Of a stretch of 64,000 bases of DNA, positions 24,023 to 33,171 are shown one piece after another. The notes beneath the pieces are model-generated. The model worked only from the letters and a program-made list of their open reading frames with translations, was not told the origin of the DNA and did no database searches. The translations under genes were made by a program, and so were the position numbers. The number at the start of each line of letters is the position of its first letter. The stretch's first letter is position 1. The stretch is from Faecalibacterium sp. UBA1762 (GTDB lineage Bacteria > Bacillota > Clostridia > Oscillospirales > Ruminococcaceae). The stretch is taken from positions 20,724 to 84,723 of the forward strand of contig DCHC01000016.1 of NCBI GenBank assembly GCA_002314755.1, given 5' to 3'.

Positions 24023-26440
24023 ATGAATAAAACGGTTACTGTGCAGCAGTTTGATACCCTGTTACGGGACAAGCTGTTCAGCGAATTCGGAACCCGACTG
24101 GAGAATGCCGGCCTTGACCAGATCTACCGCGCGCTGGCGCTGCTGGTGCGCCGCAGTCTGTCCGATCAGCGGAAGAAATTCATGGCAAAGACCTATGGCA
24201 GCAATCAAAAGCAGGTCTACTATCTGTGTATGGAATTTTTGATGGGTCGATCCCTGAAGACCGGCCTGTTTAATCTGGGCTGGGCACAAGCCGCCGACCG
24301 GGTACTGAAGGACGCCGGGATCCATCTGGAGGATGTATACGAAGAGGAGCCGGACGCCGGCCTTGGCAACGGCGGACTGGGCCGTCTTGCGGCCTGTTAT
24401 CTGGACGGCATGGCAAGCACTGCCATCCCGGGAATGGGCTATTCCATCCTGTATGAGTACGGCATCTTTAAGCAGAAGATTGTAGACGGCTGGCAGACCG
24501 AAAAGGCGGACAACTGGCTGCCCGGAGGCGAGGTCTGGCTGAAAAGCCATCCCGATCAGGCTGTGGAGATCCGTTTTGGCGGTTTTCTGACCGAGAGCTG
24601 GGACGCCCAGGGCTACCACCATGTGCAGCATCAGAACTACACCAGTGTGCTCGCCGTACCCAGTGATATGTATGTCTCCGGCTTTGACAGCGAGGGAGTC
24701 TCCCAGCTGCGTCTGTGGCAGGCAAAGGCCCCCGGTATGGATATGGACAGCTTTAACCGGGGCGACTACAGCAGCGCCATGAATGCCGGTGCCTCCGCCG
24801 AACTGATCAGCAAGGTCCTCTACCCCAACGACAACCACACCGAGGGAAAGATTCTGCGGCTGAAGCAGCAGTATTTTCTCTCTGCCGCCTCTGTAGCGGA
24901 TATTGTCCAGCGGCATCTGGCACAGTACGGCAGTTTGGAAAATCTGCCGGATAAAATCGCGATACAGCTGAACGACACCCACCCCACCCTTGCCATTCCG
25001 GAACTGATGCGCATCCTGATGGACGAGTGCGGCTTTGGCTGGGAGCAGTCCTTTGATATCTGCCGACGCACCTTCTCCTACACCAACCACACCGTCATGA
25101 GTGAGGCGCTGGAAAAGTGGGATGTGGAAATTTTCCGCACCACGCTGCCCCGTATCTGGAGCATTATCGCCGAACTTGACCGCCGCGCCCGCGCGGAGCT
25201 GGAGCAGGTTTTCCCCGGCGACTGGGGCAAAATTGAATATATGCTGCCCGTCGGCAACAACCAGGTGCGGATGGCCAACATCTGCTGCTATACCTGCAAT
25301 CATATCAACGGCGTCTCCAAGCTGCACAGCCAGATTATCCGGGACAGCGTTTTCCACGATTACTATCTGTACGCCCCTGATCGGTTTACCAATGTGACCA
25401 ACGGCATTGCCTACCGGCGCTGGCTGCTTGCCTCCAACCCGGCACTGACTGCCTTCTTAAGTGAGACCGTCGGAGACGGCTTTAAACGGGACGCTTCCGT
25501 CCTGACCGAGCTGAACCGCTACCGGGACGACGTCACCGTGCTGCAAAGACTGGGCGAGATCAAGCGCCATAATAAAGAGCAGTTCTCCAATCATCTGCTG
25601 CATACCACCGGGCAAAGCATTGATCCCTCCTCGCTTTTTGATGTACAGGTCAAACGGATGCACGAATACAAGCGCCAGCATCTGAACGCCCTGAATATTC
25701 TGTCCGAGTATCTGTGGCTAAAGGATCACCCCAATGCCGAATTCCAGCCCAAGACCTATATTTTCGGTGCCAAGGCCGCACCGGGCTACTATATGGCCAA
25801 ACAGATGATACGAATGATCTGTCAGCTGGGTAAGCTATTGGAAAGCGATGCCGCCATACGGGATAAGCTGCGCATTGTCTATCTAGAGGACTACAATGTC
25901 ACTACCAGCGAGCGGTTGATGCCCGCCAGTGAGATCAGCGAACAGATCAGCCTTGCAGGCACGGAGGCAAGTGGCACCGGCAATATGAAATTTATGCTGA
26001 ACGGTGCCATCACACTGGGCACCCTGGACGGCGCCAATGTGGAAATCGCAGCCGCAGCCGGGTCGGAAAATGAGATTATCTTCGGTATGCGTACCCAGCA
26101 GGTGCAGCAGCTACGCCAAATGGGCTACCATCCGGAGGCCGTCCTTGCGGAAAACGACGACGCCAGACAGGCGCTTGATTTTTTACAAAAAGGCTGGAAC
26201 GAGCAAAGCTTTGATGACCTGGTGCGGAATCTGGGACAAAGCGACCCCTACATGGTACTGGCCGATTTCCGGTCCTACCGGCAAGCGCAGGCCGAAGCCC
26301 GGGCGTTGTATGCACAGCCGGAAAAATGGAACCGGATGAGCCTGGCCAATATTGCCGCCTCCGGCGCTTTCAGCGCAGACCGCGCTGTTTTGGAGTCCGC
26401 CCGTCATATTTGGGGCGCCAACCCGCTTCGGAATGACTGA
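24023..26440 (+). CDS. glgP: glycogen/maltodextrin phosphorylase (GT35)
   Basis: 805 residues, normal family length. Key blocks are EEPDAGLGNGGLGRLAACY near residue 110, AIQLNDTHPTLAIPELMR near 320, VKRMHEYKRQ near 545, and the pyridoxal phosphate lysine in EASGTGNMKFMLNG near 655. It releases glucose-1-phosphate from alpha-1,4-glucans using phosphate. The start has AGGGAGG eight bases upstream. The following GH13 gene lies 89 nt on, so the pair probably handles storage glycogen or imported maltodextrin. Confidence 0.97.
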   Translation: MNKTVTVQQFDTLLRDKLFSEFGTRLENAGLDQIYRALALLVRRSLSDQRKKFMAKTYGSNQKQVYYLCMEFLMGRSLKTGLFNLGWAQAADRVLKDAGIHLEDVYEEEPDAGLGNGGLGRLAACYLDGMASTAIPGMGYSILYEYGIFKQKIVDGWQTEKADNWLPGGEVWLKSHPDQAVEIRFGGFLTESWDAQGYHHVQHQNYTSVLAVPSDMYVSGFDSEGVSQLRLWQAKAPGMDMDSFNRGDYSSAMNAGASAELISKVLYPNDNHTEGKILRLKQQYFLSAASVADIVQRHLAQYGSLENLPDKIAIQLNDTHPTLAIPELMRILMDECGFGWEQSFDICRRTFSYTNHTVMSEALEKWDVEIFRTTLPRIWSIIAELDRRARAELEQVFPGDWGKIEYMLPVGNNQVRMANICCYTCNHINGVSKLHSQIIRDSVFHDYYLYAPDRFTNVTNGIAYRRWLLASNPALTAFLSETVGDGFKRDASVLTELNRYRDDVTVLQRLGEIKRHNKEQFSNHLLHTTGQSIDPSSLFDVQVKRMHEYKRQHLNALNILSEYLWLKDHPNAEFQPKTYIFGAKAAPGYYMAKQMIRMICQLGKLLESDAAIRDKLRIVYLEDYNVTTSERLMPASEISEQISLAGTEASGTGNMKFMLNGAITLGTLDGANVEIAAAAGSENEIIFGMRTQQVQQLRQMGYHPEAVLAENDDARQALDFLQKGWNEQSFDDLVRNLGQSDPYMVLADFRSYRQAQAEARALYAQPEKWNRMSLANIAASGAFSADRAVLESARHIWGANPLRND

Positions 26441-26529
26441 TTTTCCCGTAAATCAAAATACGTTCTGTATATCGTAACCATTTTTAAACTTTTTCGATAG
26501 TACACTTCATAAGAGAGGGGTGACCTGTT

Positions 26530-28383
26530 TTGTCAATGCCGGTCTATGATAGCTACAACAGCTTTTACAAAAGTCCCTTTGGCGCTATCGCGATAGGCAA
26601 GACAGTGCACCTCCGGCTGGCGTTAAGCGCTGCGGCAGCGCCCTGGTCGCCCCGGCTGATGCTCCGCTACGACCCGCTGCTGCAGCCGGATGCCGCCCCC
26701 CTCTCTCTACCGTTGCAATACGAGCAAACGCTTTCTGACAGCGAAATTTTCGGGGTAGATTTTACCCCCGCCCAGGCAGGGCTATACGAATACTGGTTTG
26801 ATCTGTACCGGGACTACTGTAAGGTCTGGTTGGCGGATTGGGGCAACTGTGAGCTGAGCGTTCAGCCCGGAAAACCGTATACCCTGTTTGCCTATGAGGA
26901 TACCCCTCTGCCGGAGCAGCTGACCGGCGGGGTCATGTACCAGATCTTCCCAGACCGCTTTTATGAAGGAGACCCGGATAAACCCAACCCGTTTGCGGAC
27001 CGGATCTACCGGACGGATAAACAAAACGCCCCCTACTATCACCCCAATGAGGAGCCTGATGGCTATCTCAACCGGGACTATTTCGGCGGAGATTTAGCGG
27101 GTATTCGGCAAAAGCTGCCCTATCTTGCCCGCCTGGGGGTCAGTTGCATCTACTGTAACCCGATCTTTGAATCCCATGCCAACCACCGGTACAACACCGC
27201 GGATTATTTTAAGATTGACCCCATGCTGGGCACCCAGGAGGATTTTACCGCACTGTGCAGCCAGGCGCACGCCCACGGCATCCGGATCATTCTGGACGGG
27301 GTGTTCAGCCACACCGGGGCGGACAGCGTCTACTTTAACCAAAACCGGCGTTATCCAACCGTGGGCGCTTTTCAAAGTACGGAAAGCTCCTACCGCAACT
27401 GGTTTGATTTTGACCCTAAATACCCCTGCGGATACCGCAGCTGGTGGGGTTTTGCCAGCCTGCCGGAGGTCAATGAAAATGATCCCTCTTATCAGGCGTT
27501 TATCTGCGGCGAAAACGGGGTACTGCGCCACTGGCTGCGCGCCGGTGCCGACGGTTGGCGGCTGGATGTGGTCGATGAGCTGCCGGACGAATTTATCGCC
27601 GCGATCCGTACCGCCGTCAAGGCCGAGGGCGATGATAAACTGCTGCTGGGAGAGGTATGGGAGGACGCCGCCACCAAAGTCAGCTACGGCGATCGCCGCC
27701 GCTTTTTATGGGGACAGGAACTGGATTCCGTCATGAACTACCCCTGGCGCACCGCTGTGCTGAATTTTATCCGGCAGGGGAACGGTCTATCTTGCGCCCG
27801 CAGCCTAATGGCGCTGTGCGACCGCTACCCGCCCTTTGCGCTGCACACCCTGATGAACAGCCTTTCCACCCACGATACCGAGCGTGCCGTCACCGCCCTT
27901 GCCGGCCCCTCTGCCGAGGGGCATGACCGCCGCTGGCAGGCCCACACCCTGCTGACCGAACAGCAGTATCTTTACGGCAAAAAGCTGCTGCGTCTTGCCA
28001 TGCAGCTGCAGTTTTTCCTGCCGGGCAACCCCTGCGTCTACTACGGGGATGAAATTGCCATGCAGGGCTACAGGGATCCCTTTAACCGAGCTTACTACGA
28101 CTGGTCTGCCGACGACGGCGGTCTACGCGATCTGATTGCCGGGATGGCGGCTTTTCGCCGCAGTACCCCGGCGCTTCACATCGGACAACTGCAGATCCTC
28201 GCCGCCGAAGAAAACATTCTGGGTCTGCTGCGCACCGCCTGCCCACCGGAGGACCCAAATCATGGCAGTCGTGCCGTACTGCTGGTAAACCGGGGCGAAA
28301 CCGACTATACCCTGTCTCTGCCCTGGGGCGGCGAAATCACGGCAGCGGCAATGAGCTGCACTTATGCCAAAACAGACCGATGA
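26530..28383 (+). CDS. GH13 alpha-amylase / neopullulanase-type glucanase
   Basis: 617 residues. An N-terminal CBM34-like sandwich of about 125 residues precedes the barrel that starts MYQIFPDRFYEGDP. GH13 conserved regions: DGVFSHTG, WRLDVVDELPDEF with the nucleophile aspartate, LLGEVWEDA with the acid/base glutamate, and SLSTHDTER with the transition-state aspartate. No signal peptide, so it acts inside the cell on maltodextrins, cyclodextrins or pullulan fragments, probably beside GlgP. The TTG at 26530 is preferred because GAGGGG lies nine bases upstream; the ATG at 26536 is the alternative. Confidence 0.93.
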   Translation: MSMPVYDSYNSFYKSPFGAIAIGKTVHLRLALSAAAAPWSPRLMLRYDPLLQPDAAPLSLPLQYEQTLSDSEIFGVDFTPAQAGLYEYWFDLYRDYCKVWLADWGNCELSVQPGKPYTLFAYEDTPLPEQLTGGVMYQIFPDRFYEGDPDKPNPFADRIYRTDKQNAPYYHPNEEPDGYLNRDYFGGDLAGIRQKLPYLARLGVSCIYCNPIFESHANHRYNTADYFKIDPMLGTQEDFTALCSQAHAHGIRIILDGVFSHTGADSVYFNQNRRYPTVGAFQSTESSYRNWFDFDPKYPCGYRSWWGFASLPEVNENDPSYQAFICGENGVLRHWLRAGADGWRLDVVDELPDEFIAAIRTAVKAEGDDKLLLGEVWEDAATKVSYGDRRRFLWGQELDSVMNYPWRTAVLNFIRQGNGLSCARSLMALCDRYPPFALHTLMNSLSTHDTERAVTALAGPSAEGHDRRWQAHTLLTEQQYLYGKKLLRLAMQLQFFLPGNPCVYYGDEIAMQGYRDPFNRAYYDWSADDGGLRDLIAGMAAFRRSTPALHIGQLQILAAEENILGLLRTACPPEDPNHGSRAVLLVNRGETDYTLSLPWGGEITAAAMSCTYAKTDR

Positions 28384-28425
28384 CATTCCTCTTTAAGATT
28401 GTGCTGTACCCGTTGGGCACCGCTA

Positions 28426-28464
28426 AAAAGCCGGACAACCGATTTGATTGGTTGTCCGGCTTTT
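28426..28464. terminator. bidirectional terminator between the GH13 gene and araC-type regulator
   Basis: GCCGGACAACC and GGTTGTCCGGC form a perfect 11-bp stem with a 9-nt loop, flanked by AAAA and TTTT for both directions. Confidence 0.92.
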
Positions 28465-28515
28465 GGTTTTACCTTATACGGTTGGTTCGGGTCACCCGGT
28501 CGCAGTCCGGCAGAC

Positions 28516-29376
28516 TTATTTTCCCTCCCGGTTCTGCCTGCGAAACTGCCCAGGTGTGCAGCCCTTGCACCGGCGAAAAGCCTTGATAAAATAGCTGACA
28601 TCGTTAAAGCCGTTTTCCAGCGCCACATCCGTAATGGTATCCCCGGTGGTCAGCAGCTGTGCGCAGGCGCATTCAATCCGGTAATAGTTTAAATACTCCA
28701 CCGGAGTGCGCTGCGTAAACCCGGCAAAATAGCGGCAAAAATACCGGGGAGACATCCCTGCAACCGCTGCAAGCTGCTCCAATGTCAACGGCTGCATGTA
28801 CTCCTTGCGTATCAGTCGAAGCGCCGCCTTTAGCGGTTTCAGTTTCTCCCCGCTGCCGAAATGCTTGCCGGAGGCCAATGCCTCCTGCCCGTAGCAGGCC
28901 ATTGCCTCACCGTATAGCTGCAGCAGCAGCCCAGCTGTGATCAGACCGGTACCGGCGCAACTGCTACGCTGGGTACAAAATAGCTTTTCCGCAAGCTGGG
29001 CAACCGGGGTGGATTTCAGGTAGACCCGTTGCAGCAGCTCCGGATTCTCCGCCAACTGACGGCCCTCCTCCCCTCCGGTCAACCAGAAAGGCTCCGGTGT
29101 GTGGACCAGACACTCGTACACCGCGTCCTGCACCTGACCGCCGTGTACGGTCCCGCCAGCGACCAGCGCCGCGTCCCCAGGGTTCAGCACACAGCTGCTC
29201 TGGTTCATCTGCAGCACCAGCTGGCCGCTTTGTACCCGGATCAGCTCACACTCCATATGCCAGTGCAGCGGCATCTGATACCTGGGGTGACGGCTGTCCA
29301 CATAGTGGTACTCCATCAGCGGTACCGCCGGGCTGGGGGCGCGTTTTTCCTGATATACCGTCGTACCTGACTCCAT
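28516..29376 (-). CDS. AraC-family transcriptional regulator of the fucose locus
   Basis: 286 residues: an N-terminal cupin with MPLHWHMECELIRV near residue 35, whose histidines and glutamate suit sugar sensing, and a C-terminal AraC double helix-turn-helix (LEQLAAVAGMSPRYFCRYF, then ITDVALENGFNDVSYFIKAFR). The ATG at 29376 has AAGGAG six bases upstream; the frame continuing to 29445 is less likely. It is divergent from fucI with overlapping promoters and TTCTACCA direct repeats between, so it probably controls fucI and itself. The ligand is inferred to be fucose or a derivative, from context only. Confidence 0.9.
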   Translation of the reverse strand: MESGTTVYQEKRAPSPAVPLMEYHYVDSRHPRYQMPLHWHMECELIRVQSGQLVLQMNQSSCVLNPGDAALVAGGTVHGGQVQDAVYECLVHTPEPFWLTGGEEGRQLAENPELLQRVYLKSTPVAQLAEKLFCTQRSSCAGTGLITAGLLLQLYGEAMACYGQEALASGKHFGSGEKLKPLKAALRLIRKEYMQPLTLEQLAAVAGMSPRYFCRYFAGFTQRTPVEYLNYYRIECACAQLLTTGDTITDVALENGFNDVSYFIKAFRRCKGCTPGQFRRQNREGK

Positions 29377-29436
29377 AGCCGTCTCCTTACCCCGCAAACC
29401 GCCTCTCCGATTTGGTGTTTGCGAAAAAAGTGAATA

Positions 29437-29468
29437 TTCTACCATTTTTCTTCATTATACTTCTACCA
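29437..29468. promoter_or_regulatory. direct repeats TTCTACCA, candidate AraC-type operator
   Basis: TTCTACCA occurs at 29437-29444 and 29461-29468, 24 bp apart, with loosely similar TTC-rich sequence after each. The right copy ends 9 bp before the shared -35 hexamer, the usual place for an AraC-type activator of fucI; the pair also flanks the regulator's own -10 box. Confidence 0.55.
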
Positions 29469-29483
29469 CTCTTCCGTTTGCAA
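29454..29483 (-). promoter_or_regulatory. promoter of the AraC-type regulator
   Basis: TTGCAA - 18 nt - TATAAT on the minus strand. Its -35 is the same self-complementary hexamer used by the fucI promoter. Confidence 0.55.
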
Positions 29484-29505
29484 GTGTTATATTTATGAGT
29501 ATAAG
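29478..29505 (+). promoter_or_regulatory. fucI operon promoter
   Basis: TTGCAA - 16 nt - TATAAG on the plus strand, about 63 bp before the fucI start. Neither box is perfect, as expected for an activator-dependent promoter. Confidence 0.5.
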
Positions 29506-29568
29506 GTAATTTTGACGGCAGCCGTATTTCGCGGTGCCGCTGCCTACAGAAAAAAGGAGGATATTCCT

Positions 29569-31398
29569 ATGAGCGTACCAAAGTTGATTGGCGAAAATCC
29601 CGCAATCGGTATTCGCCCTATCGTTGACGGCCGCCGCGGCCCAATGAAGCTGCGGGAAAGCCTGGAACCTCAGGTCATGGCGATGGCCGAGGCTGCCAAA
29701 AAGCTGTTCGAGAAAAATCTGCGTTACCCCGACGGCACCCCCGTCAAGGTGGTCATTGCGGATTCCACCATCGGCCGCGTGCCGGAATCTGCCGCCTGTG
29801 CCGAAAAGTTTAAAAAAGAGGGCGTGGCCATCACCCTTTCCGTCACCCCCTGCTGGTGCTACGGCGCGGAGACAATGGACATGGACCCCCTGACCATCAA
29901 GGGCGTTTGGGGCTTTAACGGCACCGAGCGCCCCGGTGCGGTGTATCTGGCCAGCGTGCTGGCCACCCACGCCCAAAAGGGCCTACCTGCCTTCGGCATC
30001 TACGGGCACGAGGTGCAGGATGCCAACCAGGTCACCGACATTCCCGCCGATGTCAAGGAAAATCTGCTGCGTTTCGGCCGTGCCGCCGTAGCTGCTGCCA
30101 GCATGCGCGGCAAAAGCTATCTGCAGATCGGCTCCATGTGTATGGGTATCGGCGGCTCTATCATCGACCAGGATTTTATGCAGGAATACTTGGGCATGCG
30201 GGTAGAGAGCGTGGACGAGGTCGAGATTCTTCGCCGGATGGAGGAGGGCATCTATGACCACGCCTCCTTTGAAAAGGCAATGGCCTGGACCAGGGAGCAT
30301 TGCAAAGAGGGTCGTGATGACAACCCCGAATCTGTTGAATTTTTAGGCGAGGAGCGCCGGATCCGTTTTACCCCCGAGGAAAAGGAAAAGCAGTGGGAGT
30401 TCACCATCAAGATGTACTGCATCATCCGCGATCTGATGCGGGGCAACCCCAACCTGCCCGACGGCTTTGAAGAGGAAAAGCTGGGTCACAACGCCCTTGC
30501 CGCCGGTTTCCAGGGTCAGCGTCAATGGACCGACCACTGGCCCAACTGCGACTATCCCGAGGCCATCCTTAACTCCAGCTTTGACTTTGAGGGTGCCCGT
30601 GAGCCCATGACCTTTGCCACCGAGAACGATGTTCTGAACGGTTTGGGTATGTTGTTTATGCGGCTGTTGACCAACCGCGCCCAGATTTTCGCCGATGTGC
30701 GTACCTTCTGGTCTCCCGAGGCTACCAAGCGGGTCACCGGATATGATCTGCAGGGCAAGGCTGCCGAAAACGGCGGTATTATCCACCTGCTGAACAGCGG
30801 CGCCGCCTGTCTGGACGCCTGCGGCGAATGCACCGATGAAAACGGCAACGCCACCATGAAGCAGTGGTGGGATGTCACCGAGGATGATATCAAGAAGATG
30901 ACCGACGCCACCGTCTGGTGTGAGGCCGGCTTTGACAACTTCCGCGGCGGCGGATTCTCCAGCCATTTTGTCACCCGTGCCGAGATGCCCGCAACCATGA
31001 TCCGTCTGAATCTGGTCAAGGGGCTGGGCCCGGTGCTGCAGATTGCCGAGGGCTGGACCATCAAGCTGCCGGACGAAGTGACCGACACCCTGATGGAGCG
31101 TACCAACCCCACCTGGCCCTGCACCTGGTTTACCCCCCGCTGCGACGGCGTAGAGGGCAGCCCCTTCAAAACCGCTTACGATGTGATGAACAACTGGGGC
31201 GCAAACCACGGCGCTATCAGCTACGGTCATATCGGCGCCGACCTGATCACCCTGTGTAGCATGCTGCGTATCCCGGTGTGCATGCACAATGTTCCCGTGC
31301 AGGATGTTTTCCGTCCCGCCGCGTGGAATGCCTTCGGTATGGATAAGGAAGGCCAGGACTACCGCGCCTGCGCCGCCTATGGCCCTTTGTATAAATAA
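29569..31398 (+). CDS. fucI: L-fucose isomerase
   Basis: 609 residues, close to the known enzymes. Recognisable FucI text includes [14 protein letters not shown] near the start, [35 protein letters not shown], and [20 protein letters not shown] followed by the metal-site acidic residues in [10 protein letters not shown] and the C-terminal histidine region. It converts L-fucose to L-fuculose with Mn2+; many members also take D-arabinose. The ATG at 29569 follows a perfect AAAGGAGG. It heads fucI - fucU - URO-D-like - glycosidase. No fuculose kinase or aldolase lies in the window. Confidence 0.95.
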   Translation: MSVPKLIGENPAIGIRPIVDGRRGPMKLRESLEPQVMAMAEAAKKLFEKNLRYPDGTPVKVVIADSTIGRVPESAACAEKFKKEGVAITLSVTPCWCYGAETMDMDPLTIKGVWGFNGTERPGAVYLASVLATHAQKGLPAFGIYGHEVQDANQVTDIPADVKENLLRFGRAAVAAASMRGKSYLQIGSMCMGIGGSIIDQDFMQEYLGMRVESVDEVEILRRMEEGIYDHASFEKAMAWTREHCKEGRDDNPESVEFLGEERRIRFTPEEKEKQWEFTIKMYCIIRDLMRGNPNLPDGFEEEKLGHNALAAGFQGQRQWTDHWPNCDYPEAILNSSFDFEGAREPMTFATENDVLNGLGMLFMRLLTNRAQIFADVRTFWSPEATKRVTGYDLQGKAAENGGIIHLLNSGAACLDACGECTDENGNATMKQWWDVTEDDIKKMTDATVWCEAGFDNFRGGGFSSHFVTRAEMPATMIRLNLVKGLGPVLQIAEGWTIKLPDEVTDTLMERTNPTWPCTWFTPRCDGVEGSPFKTAYDVMNNWGANHGAISYGHIGADLITLCSMLRIPVCMHNVPVQDVFRPAAWNAFGMDKEGQDYRACAAYGPLYK

Positions 31399-31415
31399 TT
31401 TAGCCGATAGAAAAA

Positions 31416-31453
31416 CGGGCAGCTTTTCCGGCACGGCCGGGCAAAGCTGCCCG
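31416..31453 (+). other. stem-loop between fucI and fucU
   Basis: CGGGCAGCTTT and AAAGCTGCCCG are perfect 11-bp arms; the loop contains a second pairing (CCGG/CCGG). Only CTTT follows, then the fucU RBS AAAAAAGGAG, so it more likely tunes the ratio of the two products than stops transcription. Confidence 0.6.
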
Positions 31454-31476
31454 CTTTAAAAAAGGAGAAAACTGTC

Positions 31477-31917
31477 ATGCTGAAAGGAATACCCAAAATT
31501 CTCTCTCCCGGGCTGTTAAAGGTTTTGTGCGAGATGGGGCATAGCGACCGTATCGTTATTGCGGATGGCAATTTCCCGGCAGAGAGCATCGGTAAAAATG
31601 CCAAGGTCATCCGTTGTGACGGCCATGGCACCCCCGAGCTGCTGGACGCGATTTTACAGGTCTTTCCGCTGGACACCTATGTAGAAAAGCCTCTGCAGCT
31701 GATGGAGGTTATGCCCGGTGACCCGGTCAAGACCCCCATCTGGGATACCTATAAGGAGATTGTCGCCAGGCACGATGCTCGCGGTGCCGAGACCGTGGGC
31801 ACCATTGAGCGGTTTGCCTTTTACGAGGAGGCCCGCAAGGCTTATGCCGTTGTTGCCACCGGTGAAAGCGCCATCTATGCAAACATCATGCTGCAAAAGG
31901 GCGTTGTCACCGATTAA
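31477..31917 (+). CDS. fucU: L-fucose mutarotase (RbsD/FucU family)
   Basis: 146 residues. Family blocks: MLKGIPKILSPGLLKVLCEMGHSDRI in part, with the conserved GHSDRIVIADGNFP, then VMPGDPVKTPIWDTY and RFAFYEEARKAYAVVATGE near the end. It interconverts the alpha and beta anomers of L-fucose to feed the isomerase. It follows fucI by 78 nt with AAAAAAGGAG upstream. FucU rather than RbsD is favoured by length and by the fucI neighbour. Confidence 0.93.
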   Translation: MLKGIPKILSPGLLKVLCEMGHSDRIVIADGNFPAESIGKNAKVIRCDGHGTPELLDAILQVFPLDTYVEKPLQLMEVMPGDPVKTPIWDTYKEIVARHDARGAETVGTIERFAFYEEARKAYAVVATGESAIYANIMLQKGVVTD

Positions 31918-31949
31918 GCAATTTTTCAGGCTTTTCGCATCACGAAACA

Positions 31950-31984
31950 GGTCGGCTTTCTCAAAACGGAAAGCCGGCCTTTTT
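31950..31984 (+). terminator. terminator after fucU
   Basis: GGTCGGCTTTC and GAAAGCCGGCC pair with one wobble across 8 nt and are followed by TTTTT. A new promoter follows at 32057, so the next genes may be read partly on their own. Confidence 0.85.
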
Positions 31985-32056
31985 CATTTGTTCTGAAAGC
32001 CATGTATTTTTCCGCTCTTTTGCGAATGGAAAACCTCTTTCTCGGTAAATAATTCG

Positions 32057-32085
32057 TAGACAGCCTCAACAATTATTGTTATAAT
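32057..32085 (+). promoter_or_regulatory. promoter before the URO-D-like gene
   Basis: TAGACA - 17 nt - TATAAT on the plus strand, about 50 bp before the ATG at 32137. Confidence 0.6.
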
Positions 32086-32136
32086 AAGGGCAAATCATCT
32101 GCATCCCCCGAAAAATCAAAAAGGATGGTGTTTCTT

Positions 32137-33137
32137 ATGACAAACCGTGAGCGTTTTGACGCTATCTTAAACCGTAAGCCCGCTGACCGCGCCCCCGTTA
32201 TTGAATGGGCTGGTTACTGGGATAAGACCTTTAACCGCTGGTACAGCGAAGGGCTGCCACACACCGAGGACGGCACCCCTTATCACATCAACCGTTATTT
32301 TGAACAGGATAAGATCTGGCAGTTCTGGCTGCCCACCCGAAACGCAAGCTGCCCTGTTGCCGCAGAGTTCGGCGCGCCCGTCCTGCTCGAGCCGGAAAAA
32401 TACGAGGAATTCCGTCAAAAGTATCTGTTCAGCGACGAATGTCTACAGGTGATTCGCGACCGGCTGGAGGATTATCTGCAGCGCGACCCGAATGGTGAAT
32501 ATGTCACCTGGTTTACGCTGGATGGCTTTTTCTGGTTTCCACGCACCCTGTTCGGCATTGAAAATCATCTGTTTGCCTTTTACGATTACGAGGATGTCAT
32601 GCTGCAGATGAACCGGGATCTGTGTGTTTTTTTCAAAAAAGCATTGGCAATTATCTATGAAAAGCTCCGGCCCCAGTTTATGACCTTTGCCGAGGATATG
32701 TCCTACAACAACGGGCCCATGCTCTCTCACGGGCTGTACGAAAAATTTATGGCACCCTTCTATAGGGAGCTGATTCCCACCATCCAGTCCTACGGAACCA
32801 AGGTTTTTATCGATACCGACGGCAATGTAGAACCGCTGATTCCCTGGTTTTTGGAGTGCGGCATTCAGGGTGTGCTACCTTTGGAGCGTCAGGCAGGTGT
32901 GGATGTCAATCGGATCCGTCAGACCTACCCGGATTTTCTGATGATCGGCGGCTACAATAAACTGATCATGAAGGATGGCGAGGCCGCAATGCTGCCGAAT
33001 TTGAACGCCTTTCCCCAGCCATTCAGTCCGGCGGATATATCCCCAGCGTGGATCACCAGACCCCGCCGGATGTCTCGCTGGAAAATTATCGCATCTTTAT
33101 GAAGCTGCTGCGGGAATACACCGTCTACCGCAAATAA
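32137..33137 (+). pseudogene. uroporphyrinogen decarboxylase-like (URO-D) gene with a C-terminal frameshift
   Basis: The start TNRERFDAILNRKPADRAPV is typical of URO-D-domain proteins of sugar and methyl-transfer loci, not of haem synthesis. The reading frame is intact to about 32990 (MIGGYNKLIMKDGEAAM) and then runs into unrelated text ending at 33102. In the other frame from 32994 the expected end appears (AEFERLSPAIQSGG, then IPSVDHQTPPDVSLENYR) and stops at TAA 33135-33137. A single lost base near 32990-32994 explains this. Corrected length would be about 333 residues. The ATG at 32137 is preferred over 32125 for its distance from AAAAAGGA. It could be a real mutation or a sequencing error. 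Confidence 0.85.
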
Positions 33138-33171
33138 CGCTGCCGGAATAACAAGTAAGGATGACAAACCC

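Noticed and set aside
24062..25357. 431-codon minus-strand frame inside glgP
   Set aside because: glgP carries all family motifs on the plus strand; the antisense frame has no family-like text.
30343..31434. 363-codon minus-strand frame inside fucI
   Set aside because: Antisense shadow of fucI; glycine- and valine-rich text without motifs.
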